In this document: positions 38,638-47,445 of the stretch, piece after piece
Numbering within the stretch: position 1 is the stretch's first letter
Layout of the letters: every line of letters begins with the position of its first letter
NCBI GenBank assembly: GCA_026389335.1
Contig: JAPLIB010000033.1
Location: 1-64,000 of the forward strand
Length of the DNA stretch: 64,000 nucleotides
Direction: 5' to 3'
Origin: Cyanobacteriota bacterium
GTDB taxonomy: Bacteria > Cyanobacteriota > Cyanobacteriia > PCC-6307 > Cyanobiaceae
Program-made: the position numbers and the translations under genes
Notes under the pieces: generated by a model
Databases searched by the model: none
The model's input: the letters and a program-made list of their open reading frames with translations, nothing else
What the model was told of the DNA's origin: nothing

Positions 38638-39027
38638 TCAGGCCGCTTCCGGTCTTGAGCCGAGCTGGGTCGGGGCCACGGCATCGATGACCGGCCGGCC
38701 GGCGGCCTTCGCTGGGAGCGGGGTGGATTGCAGGATTGCGGCGACCCGGTGCAGTTCCTGGATCGCTTCGGCCCCTTCCAGCTTCACCAGCTCATGGCCG
38801 TCGCGGGATTCAATCCAGCTGATGCCGAAGTCCGAAACCAGGAAGCGCGCCATGTGGTTCTCGCCCAGGTCGGCGACAAAGGAGGCCCCCTGACAGTCAC
38901 TGCCGTCGCCACAGCCGTAGCAGCTGGCGACATGGCCGCGTTTCTGCAGGCTGCTGGCGAGGGCCTGCAGGCTCATCACCAGATCACGCACCAGGGCCCG
39001 GTATTGCTCGGCCAATCGGGGAAACAT
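38638..39027 (-). CDS. DUF1815 family protein
   Basis: 129 residues. MFPRLAEQYRALVRDLVMSL, RGHVASCYGCGDGSDCQGAS and FLVSDFGISWIESRDGHELV match the cyanobacterial DUF1815 family, a small soluble protein of unknown function. Four cysteines (CYGC, and one in DCQG) might bind metal, which is speculative. The C-terminal 30 residues are a variable Pro/Ala tail. It appears to be a single-gene unit. Confidence 0.85.
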   Translation of the reverse strand: MFPRLAEQYRALVRDLVMSLQALASSLQKRGHVASCYGCGDGSDCQGASFVADLGENHMARFLVSDFGISWIESRDGHELVKLEGAEAIQELHRVAAILQSTPLPAKAAGRPVIDAVAPTQLGSRPEAA

Positions 39028-39228
39028 CAGGGACCCGAGAAGGACATCAGGGTCAAATCTAAGGTTTTCTTCCGATTTGCGGAGCGGAACGGGGCCAAGT
39101 CAGTGGATCCACGTTTCCCCTGGCCTTCGGGTGGTCTGCCGGTCTGGGGTTGAGTCGCCCGTGGCGGCCCCATCCGTAGACCGCTGAACCCAGGGGTGGT
39201 GGGGTTGATTCGGCGCTCTGATGGGACC

Positions 39229-39471
39229 TCAGCTATCGGCCAGGCTCCACCAGCCCGCCGCCGGGCCGATGAAGCGCACCGTGACCCAGAAGAGCACCAG
39301 GGCGCCGATGCCGAACCAGGCGCCGCGGGTGGTGAGCGAAACAAATCGGTCTGCCTGATTGCGGCTGAGCGGCAGCCAGGACACGATTCGTGGCGAGGTG
39401 TCTAGGGGTTTGTCGACCTTCTTCTGGCGTGGTGGCAGGCCCTGGATGGCGCGGCGCTTGGCTTCCCCCAT
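39229..39471 (-). CDS. DUF2839 family small membrane protein
   Basis: 80 residues. The N-terminal MGEAKRRAIQGLPPRQKK is the hallmark of the cyanobacterial DUF2839 family. One transmembrane helix follows at about 50-70 (FGIGALVLFWVTVRFIG). Function unknown. It stands alone between DUF1815 and a gene-poor interval. Confidence 0.85.
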   Translation of the reverse strand: MGEAKRRAIQGLPPRQKKVDKPLDTSPRIVSWLPLSRNQADRFVSLTTRGAWFGIGALVLFWVTVRFIGPAAGWWSLADS

Positions 39472-40010
39472 GGGGGTGGTTTCGGCAACTGGCTGCAGGC
39501 TAGGTGCGATGCGTCCCCCTGCTCCGCCAGGGCCGCAGGGGGCTCCGGGGCCGGTTCGCCGCGCTCAGGTCGCTCGACGGACCGAAGCATGGGCAGACCC
39601 GCCCTCTTGGTGCCTGCCATGACTGGATGCCCCCCCGCCGGTGCTGGCCCGGTTCATCAGGCGCAGAAGCAGCGGACCACAGCAAAATCTCAGCTGAGGC
39701 CCAAGCATGGGCGGCCAAAGACCGCTGCCAGGGTGCTGGTTGAACGCCGTTGGGGCCCAGCCCTTCCCTGCAGGGGATTGGCGCCATCCCGGAGCGATCT
39801 GGTTCATTAAGAGGTGGCCAGCTGCCAACAGCTGGCCACCGAGTGTGCCGTGTCAGGCGGTGCCAAGCCGCCAACACGTCCGCAGGTCCCAGCTCGTTGG
39901 CGCCTGTGTGGTGCGCTCGCCCCATGGCTGTGCTCCTGAGCGGCTTCCAGCTGGAGGCCCGGGCCAGATCCCCCTGAGCCGGTGTGTCCGGGGAGGATCG
40001 GGAGGGGCGA
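39472..40010. other. Interval without a supported gene, DUF2839 to helicase-like gene
   Basis: About 540 nt. Several ORFs in different frames cross it, none resembling a family. It contains a perfect 12-bp inverted repeat at 39813-39840 (listed separately) and a weak SRP-RNA-like string that I rejected. No promoter could be assigned. Confidence 0.5.
39813..39840. repeat. Perfect 12-bp inverted repeat (hairpin)
   Basis: GGTGGCCAGCTG pairs exactly with CAGCTGGCCACC around a CCAA loop. Neither side has a T run. The core CCAGCTG also occurs in the arms of the 9293-9332 hairpin. Confidence 0.8.
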
Positions 40011-41468
40011 TCACCTGGGCAGGAGCCGGTTCAGTTGGACCCAGGGCTCAAGGGCGCTGAACACCTGCCGTCCCCAGCTGCGGGCGCGCAGGCGGCCATC
40101 GAGCACCGCCAGTCGCCCGCCCTGGCGCCGCAGGCTGGCCAGGCCCCGCTGCAGCCGATTCAAGGCATCGGGCAGCAGCAGTTCCCGGAACCAGTCCCGC
40201 CCCTGGCGGCGCAGCTCATTGACCTGGGCCGCCGTCAACGGATCCTCCAGGCTGGCGATCGGCAGCAGCGCCACGATCAGCTGGCTGGGCTGGGGCAGCC
40301 GGCCTTGGTGGTCCAGCCACCAGCTCCAGCGGCAGCAGATCACACCATTGCTTTCGGGGGCGGTGCTTTCCTGGCCGACGCGGCTGCCGAACTCGGCCGC
40401 CAGGCCGCTGGTGAGGCGCCGGCGCAGGTCGGCATCATCGAGCAGCACGATCGTCAGGCCCGCCTGGCCCAGCACCAGTCTGCGGCTCTGGTCCAGCAGG
40501 TGCTCGGCGAACTGGGGGCTGTTCGGCAGGGGCTGGCGCAACGGCGCATAGAGGGGGAGCGGGTCGGCCAGGGGGGGATCGCCCAGGTCTACGGTCACCG
40601 CCGGTTTCAGCCCCAGGGCGAGGGCGCTGGCGGGTGGCCCCTGGCTCCGGTCCGATCCGGCCAGCTCACCCACCAGAATGGCGCCGCGGCCACCGAGCAG
40701 GCCCTTCAGCTCCCGCAGCGGTGCCAGGGGCTGGCGATGACCCTGCCATTGCAACAGGTGGGGATCCACCTGGGCCCAGCTGCACCAGCCTTCCCCCTTG
40801 GCAGCCAGCCAGCGGTCCCAGGGGTCGGGCAGGGGGGCCAGCAGCGACAGCAGCTGGCGGATGGGCGCCTCCTCCTCCGGGGCCAGCGCCACCGGCTGAC
40901 GGCCATGGCCTGGATGGCTGAAGATGCGCTGGCTCAGGCGTTGATGCAGTTTCAGCAGGCTGTCTTCGACGGCTGGCTGCGAGCGCCGCAGTCGGTCCCA
41001 GTCCTGGGGCTCGAGGCGGATGCCCATGGCCTGGCGCAGCTGCCACTCCAGCTTTTCGGCTTCCGGAATCACCAGCTGGCGTGGTCCCAGGCTTCCCTGG
41101 CGCCAGGCCTTGAGCAGTTCCTGATGGCTCAGCAGCCAGAGTTGACCCTCAGGCGCCGCCGTTGATCCTTGCCAGCAGGGCAGGGACAGCCCCACCGCCT
41201 GGAGGCGGGGCCATTCCACCTGCAGCAGGCGCAGGCGCAGGGCATCGCTCACCACCAGGGCCAGGGGGGTCTCGCCCAGGGCCAGAGGCACCAGCAAGCC
41301 GATCCACCAGCTCGGGTCGGTGCCCGGCACCAGTCGCACCAGGGTGTGATCCTGACGCCGCAGGCTGCGGGCCACCAGCCGGCTCAAGGTGAGATGGTGC
41401 GGCCAGCGTTCTGCTCCCTCTCCCTGCAGGAGAGCCTTGAGCTGCCGGTGGGCGCTGGCTTCCAACAT
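40011..41468 (-). CDS. Helicase-like protein of picocyanobacteria
   Basis: 485 residues from ATG 41468 (MLEASAHRQLKALLQG). The protein has no clear Walker A, but WLLSHQELLKAW, QLIVALLPIASLEDPLTAAQ and ELLLPDALNRLQRGLASLRR resemble the end of XPD/DinG-type superfamily 2 helicases, where the last block is motif VI-like. Picocyanobacterial homologues are often annotated as possible ATP-dependent helicases. With the P-loop not visible it may be a degenerate or regulatory relative. It is divergent from tyrA (43 nt between starts). Confidence 0.6.
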   Translation of the reverse strand: MLEASAHRQLKALLQGEGAERWPHHLTLSRLVARSLRRQDHTLVRLVPGTDPSWWIGLLVPLALGETPLALVVSDALRLRLLQVEWPRLQAVGLSLPCWQGSTAAPEGQLWLLSHQELLKAWRQGSLGPRQLVIPEAEKLEWQLRQAMGIRLEPQDWDRLRRSQPAVEDSLLKLHQRLSQRIFSHPGHGRQPVALAPEEEAPIRQLLSLLAPLPDPWDRWLAAKGEGWCSWAQVDPHLLQWQGHRQPLAPLRELKGLLGGRGAILVGELAGSDRSQGPPASALALGLKPAVTVDLGDPPLADPLPLYAPLRQPLPNSPQFAEHLLDQSRRLVLGQAGLTIVLLDDADLRRRLTSGLAAEFGSRVGQESTAPESNGVICCRWSWWLDHQGRLPQPSQLIVALLPIASLEDPLTAAQVNELRRQGRDWFRELLLPDALNRLQRGLASLRRQGGRLAVLDGRLRARSWGRQVFSALEPWVQLNRLLPR

Positions 41469-41511
41469 GGCTGGATCGTAGGAAGCTGGCAGCCATGACT
41501 TCGCAGCGACG

Positions 41512-42411
41512 ATGACAGCTCTCTGGCAGCGCCATCCGGTGGGGATCGTCGGTCTGGGCCTGATCGGTGGTTCTCTTGGCCTCGATCTGCTTGCCAGGGG
41601 GGCAACGGTGCGGGCCCTCGTGCATCGGCAGGCCACGGTCGATCGGGCCAGGCAGCGGGGCCTGGCCAGCGAGGTGTCCATCGAGCCGGAGGTGCTGCGC
41701 GACTGTGGCCTGGTGGTGCTGGCCCTGCCGCTCGATCGCTTGCTGGACCCTTCGCCCCAGCTGCTGGCTGCCCTGCCGCCCGATGCGGTGATCACCGATG
41801 TGGGATCGGTGAAGCTGCCGGTGCTTCAGACCTGGACCTCCCTGCTGGGACCTGGGCGGGCCGGGCGTTTTGTGGCCTCGCACCCGATGGCGGGGACGGC
41901 CCAGGCCGGGGTGGAGGCGGGGGTGGCCGGCCTGTTCCAGGGGCGGCCCTGGGTGGCGACCCCGGCGGAAGGCACGGACCCCCAGGCCCTGGCGGCGGTG
42001 GCGGACTTGGCCGCGGCCCTCGGCGCTCGCTGGCTCACCTGTGCCGCCGCCGACCACGACCGGGCGGTGGCCTTGATCTCCCATCTGCCCGTGCTGGTGA
42101 GCGCCGCCCTGCTCCAGGCCGCTGATCACGGTGCTGCCGCTGCGACGGCTCTGGATCCCGGGGCGCGAACGTTGCCCCAGCTGGTGCGTTGTCTGGCCTC
42201 CAGTGGCTTTGCCGACACCACCAGGGTCGGGGGCGGCAACCCGGAGCTGGGCACCCTGATGGCGCGGGGCAATCGGGTGCCGCTGCTGGCGGCCCTCGCC
42301 CAGTACCGCCAGGCCCTGGCCGATCTGGAGCAGTTGGTGGCCGGCGAATGCTGGCCTGAGCTCCAGGCCTCCCTGGCCGAGGCCTCGCGGCTGCGACCGG
42401 AATTTCTCTGA
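41512..42411 (+). CDS. tyrA: Prephenate/arogenate dehydrogenase TyrA
   Basis: TyrA catalyses the oxidative decarboxylation leading to tyrosine; cyanobacterial enzymes usually use arogenate and NADP. 299 residues: Rossmann motif VGIVGLGLIGGSLGLDLL at about 10-27, ITDVGSVKLPVLQTW near 95-109, the catalytic-region ASHPMAGTAQAG, and DHDRAVALISHLPVLVSAAL with the conserved His. Length is typical, and no ACT domain is present. The short gap to the divergent helicase-like gene must contain both promoters. Confidence 0.93.
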   Translation: MTALWQRHPVGIVGLGLIGGSLGLDLLARGATVRALVHRQATVDRARQRGLASEVSIEPEVLRDCGLVVLALPLDRLLDPSPQLLAALPPDAVITDVGSVKLPVLQTWTSLLGPGRAGRFVASHPMAGTAQAGVEAGVAGLFQGRPWVATPAEGTDPQALAAVADLAAALGARWLTCAAADHDRAVALISHLPVLVSAALLQAADHGAAAATALDPGARTLPQLVRCLASSGFADTTRVGGGNPELGTLMARGNRVPLLAALAQYRQALADLEQLVAGECWPELQASLAEASRLRPEFL

Positions 42412-42430
42412 AGGGGGCTCCGGCGGGGCT

Positions 42431-43936
42431 TCAGGTGTTGAGGATGGGGTGATCGAGCTGCAGCGCCCGCCCCTGGCGCTGCAGCAGCTGACGGCAGGCC
42501 ATCAGGGCCGAGAGGCTGACCCCGGCGGTGCCCTCGCCGGGGTGGATCGAATCGCCGCACAGCCACAGGCCCGGGATCGGCGTACGGCTGGCCAGGCCGA
42601 AGGGCCCGAAGCGCAGGGGCTGCTGGCCCAGGCCGCCCACCCAGCCCCAGGGCCGCCCGGTCCAGCCCGCGAAGCCGCGGGGGGTGGCCAGTTCCTGGTG
42701 GCGCCATGCCTCAGGCCCCAGGCCCAGCAGCTGGCCGAGACCGGCCTGAATGCCTGCGATGGCGCTCTGTTTGCGGGCCTGATACCCGGCTTCGTCGCCC
42801 TCGAACCAGGGCCGGGCCGGGGTGAACACACTGGCGATCACCGTGGCCTGCCCCGCTGGGGCCCGCCCGTCGCCCTCCTGGCTGATCGAGACGAACAACG
42901 GACCCGGATCGCCCCAGTCGAGCTGCAGGTGGGAGGCACAGTCCGGGGGCAGCTGGTCGCGCGCGACGGCGCCATAGAACACCAGGGCGCCGCTGGGTTC
43001 CGGCAGCTGGGCGAGGCGCTGGCGGTAGCCGCTGGGGAGCTGGCCACCCAGCAACGCCGGCAGGCTCTGGGGCGGCAGGGTGACGATCACATCGTCGGCT
43101 TCGAGGACAAAGGGGCGTTGACCAGGCGCTTCGCCGTGCAGGCTCCAGGCTCTGTCCTTGCCGGGGGCTTCGATCCGCTGCACCCGGTGGCGGAGCCGCA
43201 GCCGGCCACCCGCCTGGGCCAGCCCCTGCTCCAGGGCCGCGGCCAGGGTTTGCATCGAACCCTGGAGATGCCAAAGCCCCAGGGGTTCCTGCACCATTGA
43301 GAGCACGGTGGCGCCATAGAGGGCGGCAGTGCGTGCCGCCGGTTCCTGGGAATAGAGCCGCAGCTGCAGATCGAGAAAGCGCCGCAGGCGGCGATCGTCA
43401 CCGCAGCCGCTGAGGTTCTGCAGATCGGCGATGCTGGCCGTGGTCAGCAGGCCGCTCAGCAGGTTGCCGGCGCTGAGAGCGCCCAGCAGTTGCCCCAGAT
43501 CCCACCAGCTACGGGGCGGCAGCACCGGATCCCTGGCAGCGAAGCCCCAGTTGGCCTGATGAATGGCCTCACAGAGGCGCCAGAAGCTCTCGCTGCCAGG
43601 AAATTGGCGCTGGCGTTCCTGGCGCCAGCGCTCGGGATCCCGGTGGATGCGCACCGGCGCCCGCCCATCGGCCAGATCCACGACGCAGCCGGGATCCAGC
43701 GGTTCGGCGGCCGGTGGCGCCACGTTCAGATGCTGGAACAGGCGCTGATGAATGCCGCCGGCCTCCAGTCCTGCCACCTGGGTGGCACCCACATCGAACA
43801 CATAGGACCCGCGGCGGAACGTGCCGGCGCAGCCGCCGCTCTGGTGGTGGGCCTCCAGCAGCTCCACCCGCAGGCCCTGTTTGGCCAGCAGGCTGGCGGC
43901 CGTGAGGCCGGCAATCCCAGCACCCACCACGGCCAC
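42431..43936 (-). CDS. crtD: FAD-dependent carotenoid desaturase, CrtD-like (C-3',4' desaturase)
   Basis: 501 residues of the phytoene desaturase-like flavoprotein family. The dinucleotide-binding motif [20 protein letters not shown] is at the very N-terminus, followed by [20 protein letters not shown]. The C-terminal FAD site is [20 protein letters not shown]. The family resemblance is closest to the cyanobacterial C-3',4' desaturase in the route to myxoxanthophyll-type carotenoids, but related retinoid or bis-desaturases are possible. The start is GTG 43936; an unrelated Pro-rich open stretch lies upstream without a start codon. It ends tail to tail with tyrA, 19 nt apart. Confidence 0.8.
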   Translation of the reverse strand: MAVVGAGIAGLTAASLLAKQGLRVELLEAHHQSGGCAGTFRRGSYVFDVGATQVAGLEAGGIHQRLFQHLNVAPPAAEPLDPGCVVDLADGRAPVRIHRDPERWRQERQRQFPGSESFWRLCEAIHQANWGFAARDPVLPPRSWWDLGQLLGALSAGNLLSGLLTTASIADLQNLSGCGDDRRLRRFLDLQLRLYSQEPAARTAALYGATVLSMVQEPLGLWHLQGSMQTLAAALEQGLAQAGGRLRLRHRVQRIEAPGKDRAWSLHGEAPGQRPFVLEADDVIVTLPPQSLPALLGGQLPSGYRQRLAQLPEPSGALVFYGAVARDQLPPDCASHLQLDWGDPGPLFVSISQEGDGRAPAGQATVIASVFTPARPWFEGDEAGYQARKQSAIAGIQAGLGQLLGLGPEAWRHQELATPRGFAGWTGRPWGWVGGLGQQPLRFGPFGLASRTPIPGLWLCGDSIHPGEGTAGVSLSALMACRQLLQRQGRALQLDHPILNT

Positions 43937-44130
43937 GTCGATGGGGCGGGGTGCTTCCGGGCGTTGGGGGCTATCCGGCGCAGGCGCCTCGGGCGGATCG
44001 GTTGAAATGGCGGGCCAGATTCTGGGGCTGACCCTAGGGATCCTCTGGCTGGGGCTGGGGCTGGCCGGTGCTGGGGCTGCCGCGGCAGCGCCTGGGCGTC
44101 AGGCTGAACCGTTGTTTCCGTTGCGCAGCC

Positions 44131-45069
44131 ATGGGGCGTTCCGGCTTCGCGTCGCTGGCCCCCTGGCTGGCCGAACACCTGGGGGTGACGCTGCAGGCGC
44201 AGCGCTCCGTCGCCGGCGGTGACATCCACAGGGCCTGGCGGCTCGAGCTGGAGGGGGGTGGCCGCCTGTTTGCCAAAACCACCCGGGCCGAGGCCCTGGC
44301 GTTGCTGGAGGCCGAGGCCGATGGCCTGGCGGCCCTGGCGGCGGCGGCCGATCCAAGGCGGCTGACGGTGCCCCAACCCCTGGCCCTGGGGCTGGTGGGG
44401 GCGCAGGCCGTGCTGGTGCTGCCTTGGCTGGAGCTGGAGTCAGGGGGGCAAAGCGCCGCTGGCTGGCTGGCCTTTGGGGCCTCCCTCGCCGCTCTGCACC
44501 GTCGCAGCCTGGCGGCGGCCATGGCCCCGCACGATCGCTGCGACGGCAGCTTCGGCTGGGGCCGCGACAACGTCATCGGCGCCACGCCTCAGGCCAATGG
44601 CTGGGGCCGCGACTGGGGTCGCTTCTTCGCCGAGCGCCGGCTGGCGCCCCAGCTGGAGCTCCTGGCCTGCAACTCCGGGGCGCTGCCGGGAGCCGCGGAG
44701 CTGCTGGAGCGACTGCCGATCTGGCTGGCCTCGCACCAGCCCGAGGCCGCTCTGGTGCATGGCGATCTCTGGAGCGGCAATGCCGGCCTGGAGTCCGCCG
44801 GCCGCGGCGCCCTGTTCGATCCGGCGGTGCACCGGGCCGACCGGGAGGTGGATCTGGCGATGGCCCGGCTGTTCGGAGGCTTCCCGGCGGGGTTCTTCGC
44901 CGGCTACGAGCGGTCCTGGCCCCTGCCGGCCGGCCATCAGCAGCGGCGGCCTCTGTACAACCTGTATCACCTGCTCAACCACGCCAACCTGTTCGGCGGT
45001 GGCTATCGGCAGCAGGCCCAGCAGTCGATCCAGACCTTGCTGGGCCAGGGCCCCAATGGATTGGGTTGA
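44131..45069 (+). CDS. Fructosamine/ketosamine-3-kinase family protein
   Basis: 312 residues with a protein-kinase-like fold that in this family phosphorylates sugars attached to protein amines, aiding deglycation. The catalytic loop is LVHGDLWSGNAGLE (Asp and Asn), the metal-site LFDPAVHRADREVDLAM replaces DFG, and SVAGGDIHRAWRLE is the N-lobe start. YNLYHLLNHANLFGGGY is diagnostic near the C-terminus. The ATG at 44131 was chosen because the open frame upstream (21 codons) has no similarity. Bacterial members may have small-molecule substrates. Confidence 0.9.
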   Translation: MGRSGFASLAPWLAEHLGVTLQAQRSVAGGDIHRAWRLELEGGGRLFAKTTRAEALALLEAEADGLAALAAAADPRRLTVPQPLALGLVGAQAVLVLPWLELESGGQSAAGWLAFGASLAALHRRSLAAAMAPHDRCDGSFGWGRDNVIGATPQANGWGRDWGRFFAERRLAPQLELLACNSGALPGAAELLERLPIWLASHQPEAALVHGDLWSGNAGLESAGRGALFDPAVHRADREVDLAMARLFGGFPAGFFAGYERSWPLPAGHQQRRPLYNLYHLLNHANLFGGGYRQQAQQSIQTLLGQGPNGLG

Positions 45070-45218
45070 GCGCCGTCGCGATCCGCGCCCTGGTCTTGAT
45101 CAGCAGCGCCAGGGCCGGTCCTGGTGGGATCAGCCCCAGCTGGATGCGGCCCACGTTGGGCAGCCGCGGCCGGAGGATGGGCCTTGGTTCTGGTCAACAG
45201 AGAGTTCAGCCAACAACA

Positions 45219-45243
45219 AAGCCTGCCCCAAGGGGGCAGGCTT
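45219..45243 (-). terminator. Likely terminator of the CAAD-domain gene
   Basis: AAGCCTGCCC pairs with GGGCAGGCTT around a short loop. On the minus strand it is followed by TGTTGTTGG, a poor T run. The position, about 60 nt after the CAAD gene stop, supports a terminator that may work for both convergent genes. Confidence 0.65.
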
Positions 45244-45301
45244 GCGTTTCAGGCCGGGGCAGGCTGCTCGGCCCGCTCAGTTCCGCTCTTTTCCGTGCAG
45301 C

Positions 45302-45712
45302 TCAGCCGAGGTATTCCTTGCGCACACCCTGCAACTTGGCGATCACGGCGTTGCGCTTCTCGCCGGTGGTGAGGTTATGCCAGCTCCATTGGCCCACCAC
45401 GACGAGGCCGAGCAGCTCCAGCAGGCCCGGAATGATCGGCAGCAGATTGATGGTGTCGAGCACGCCCTTGATCAGGATCTGGGCAACGATCACCGCCAGG
45501 ATGATGCCGGCGGCTTTGCCGATTTTCCCCATCTGGGTCCAATCCACCTTGTCGAGGGTCTCGTTGACCTTGCCGATCACCTCGCCGTAGCGCTCGCTGA
45601 AGTCAAAGCCCCCATCCGCTGGGCTGCCCGAAGCCTGGCTGCCGGCAGCCTTGGAGCCAGCGACGCTTTCCATTACCTCGTTGCTGGTGTCACTGGTGGT
45701 GGTGTCACTCAT
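45302..45712 (-). CDS. CAAD-domain membrane protein
   Basis: 136 residues. The acidic, Ser/Thr-rich N-terminus (about 35 residues) precedes an amphipathic helix (ERYGEVIGKVNETLDKVDW) and two transmembrane helices at about 68-84 and 92-108 (LLPIIPGLLELLGLVVVGQW). This is the CAAD module (cyanobacterial aminoacyl-tRNA synthetase appended domain), which in stand-alone form is a thylakoid protein and in plants is CURT1-like. The tail NLTTGEKRNAVIAKLQGVRK is conserved. Divergent from the JAMM gene, 44 nt apart. Confidence 0.88.
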   Translation of the reverse strand: MSDTTTSDTSNEVMESVAGSKAAGSQASGSPADGGFDFSERYGEVIGKVNETLDKVDWTQMGKIGKAAGIILAVIVAQILIKGVLDTINLLPIIPGLLELLGLVVVGQWSWHNLTTGEKRNAVIAKLQGVRKEYLG

Positions 45713-45756
45713 GGAGGGGAAGTACTCACGTACGGCACGGCCGGTAACTTACCGCT

Positions 45757-46215
45757 GTGGACCCTTACTTGCCAGGGGAGATCAGGATCGATCGGCTGGC
45801 GCTGACGGTTCTGCGGGCCGATCTGGGCGGTGCCCTGCCCCTGGAGGGCTGTGGGCTGTTGCTGGGTCTGCGTGATGGGCCCCTCTGGCGGATTCGGCGG
45901 ATCTGGCCCTGTCGCAACATCTGGGAGCCGGCCGCCGAGCGCCCGCGGCGGTTTGCGATTGATCCGCGCGAGCAGCTGCTGGCCCAGCGCTGGGCTCGGC
46001 AGCACGGCTGGCAGGTGCTGGGCTCGGCCCACAGCCATCCCAGCAGCGAGCCGGTGCCCTCAGCGATCGATTGCCAGCTGGCCTTCGCGCCGACGCTGAT
46101 GCTGATCCTGGGGCTGGCCGCAGCCCCTGAGCAGGAGCTCACCGCCTGGTGGCTGGAGGGTGAGGCTCAGCCAGGCAGTCCTTACCGGCGCCTGGGGTGG
46201 AGAATGGAGGATTGA
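45757..46215 (+). CDS. M67/JAMM metallopeptidase
   Basis: 152 residues with the complete JAMM zinc site: Glu30 in LEGCGLLLG and H92-S-H94-P followed by S102 and D105 in SHPSSEPVPSAID. Family members remove ubiquitin-like proteins or process sulfur-carrier precursors; bacterial ones release the C-terminal Gly-Gly of ThiS- or MoaD-like proteins. It lies 52 nt upstream of an E1-like/rhodanese gene on the same strand, which supports a shared pathway. No ubiquitin-like partner is visible nearby. Confidence 0.92.
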   Translation: MDPYLPGEIRIDRLALTVLRADLGGALPLEGCGLLLGLRDGPLWRIRRIWPCRNIWEPAAERPRRFAIDPREQLLAQRWARQHGWQVLGSAHSHPSSEPVPSAIDCQLAFAPTLMLILGLAAAPEQELTAWWLEGEAQPGSPYRRLGWRMED

Positions 46216-46267
46216 GCCGTAGGCAGCCGTACTGCTGCGGCAAGTGGTTCACGCTTTCTCCCCAGCC

Positions 46268-47440
46268 ATGATTCCTCCCGACACCAGCGGCGTTCAGCTC
46301 AGTCCCGATGAGGTGGCCCGTTTTTCGCGCCATCTGATCCTGCCGGAGGTGGGGATGGAGGGCCAGAAGCGGTTGAAGGCGGCCTCGGTGCTCTGCGTCG
46401 GTACGGGCGGCCTGGGATCACCGCTGCTGCTCTATCTGGCCGCCGCCGGCGTGGGCCGTCTCGGCATCGTTGATTTCGATGTGGTGGACCACAGCAACCT
46501 GCAGCGGCAGGTGATCCACGGCACCAGCTGGGTGGGCAAGCCCAAGATTGAATCGGCGAAGGCCCGCATCCTCGAGCTCAATCCTCACTGCCAGGTGGAT
46601 CTCTACGAGACCGCGCTCACCAGCGAGAACGCCCTGGAGATCATCGCCGGCTACGACCTGGTGTGTGACGGCACTGACAACTTCCCCACCCGCTACCTGG
46701 TCAACGACGCCTGCGTGCTGCTGGGCAAGCCGAATGTGTATGGCTCGATCTTCCGCTTTGAAGGCCAGGCCACGGTGTTCAATCTCGATGCCGCCAGTCC
46801 CAACTACCGCGATCTCTTCCCCGAGCCGCCACCGCCGGGCATGGTGCCCTCCTGCGCCGAAGGCGGCGTGGTGGGGGTGCTGCCCGGCATCATCGGTGTG
46901 ATTCAGGCCACCGAGGCGCTGAAGATCATCACCGGCATCGGCACCACCTTGAGTGGCCGCCTGCTGCTGTTCGATGCCCTGCAGATGAAGTTCCGCGAGC
47001 TCAAGTTGCGGCCCAATCCGGAGCGCCCGGTGATCGAGAAGCTGATTGACTATCAGGAGTTCTGCGGAGTGGGTGGCACCGCTCCCGGTCAGGAGGAGGC
47101 AGGAGCCGTGATCAGCATCAGTGTCAAGGAATTGCAGGCGTTGCTGGCGGGCGATACCGGTGGTCTGGTGCTTCTCGATGTGCGCAATCCTCCCGAAGTA
47201 GAGATTGCGGCTATTCCCGGCGCCCTGTTGATTCCCCTGGATCGCATCGAAAGCGGTGAGGCGGTGGAGGAGGTGCGCCGGCTGGCTGCGGGCAAGACCC
47301 TCTACGTGCATTGCAAGCTGGGCGGGCGCTCGGCCAAGGCGCTGATCGCCTTGGCACGGCACGGCATCGAGGGCGTGAATGTGGCCGGTGGTATCCAGGC
47401 CTGGAGTCAGGAGGTGGATCCCTCCGTGCCCCAGTACTGA
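46268..47440 (+). CDS. moeB: MoeB/ThiF-type E1-like adenylyltransferase with C-terminal rhodanese domain
   Basis: The enzyme adenylates the C-terminal Gly of a sulfur-carrier protein (MoaD, ThiS or similar), and its rhodanese domain can supply sulfur. 390 residues from ATG 46268. The nucleotide site VGTGGLGSPLLLYLAAAG is near 44-61, with the DxxxxSNLQRQ motif in FDVVDHSNLQRQVIHG and CDGTDNFPTRYLVND. SCAEGGVVGVLPGIIG holds the region of the E1 cysteine. Rhodanese from about 285, active loop HCKLGGRSAKAL. The zinc CxxC pairs of E. coli MoeB are not evident. The pairing with JAMM resembles bacterial ubiquitin-like modification or sulfur-transfer gene sets. Confidence 0.9.
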   Translation: MIPPDTSGVQLSPDEVARFSRHLILPEVGMEGQKRLKAASVLCVGTGGLGSPLLLYLAAAGVGRLGIVDFDVVDHSNLQRQVIHGTSWVGKPKIESAKARILELNPHCQVDLYETALTSENALEIIAGYDLVCDGTDNFPTRYLVNDACVLLGKPNVYGSIFRFEGQATVFNLDAASPNYRDLFPEPPPPGMVPSCAEGGVVGVLPGIIGVIQATEALKIITGIGTTLSGRLLLFDALQMKFRELKLRPNPERPVIEKLIDYQEFCGVGGTAPGQEEAGAVISISVKELQALLAGDTGGLVLLDVRNPPEVEIAAIPGALLIPLDRIESGEAVEEVRRLAAGKTLYVHCKLGGRSAKALIALARHGIEGVNVAGGIQAWSQEVDPSVPQY

Positions 47441-47445
47441 GCACG

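Noticed and set aside
39650-39685. String AGAAGCAGCGGACC resembling the SRP RNA (ffs) core
   Set aside because: The conserved GGTCCGGAAGGAAGCAGC core is not present, and no pairing arms were found.
39500-39925. 141-codon minus-strand ORF before DUF2839
   Set aside because: No recognised domain and crossed by the perfect hairpin; not supported as a gene.
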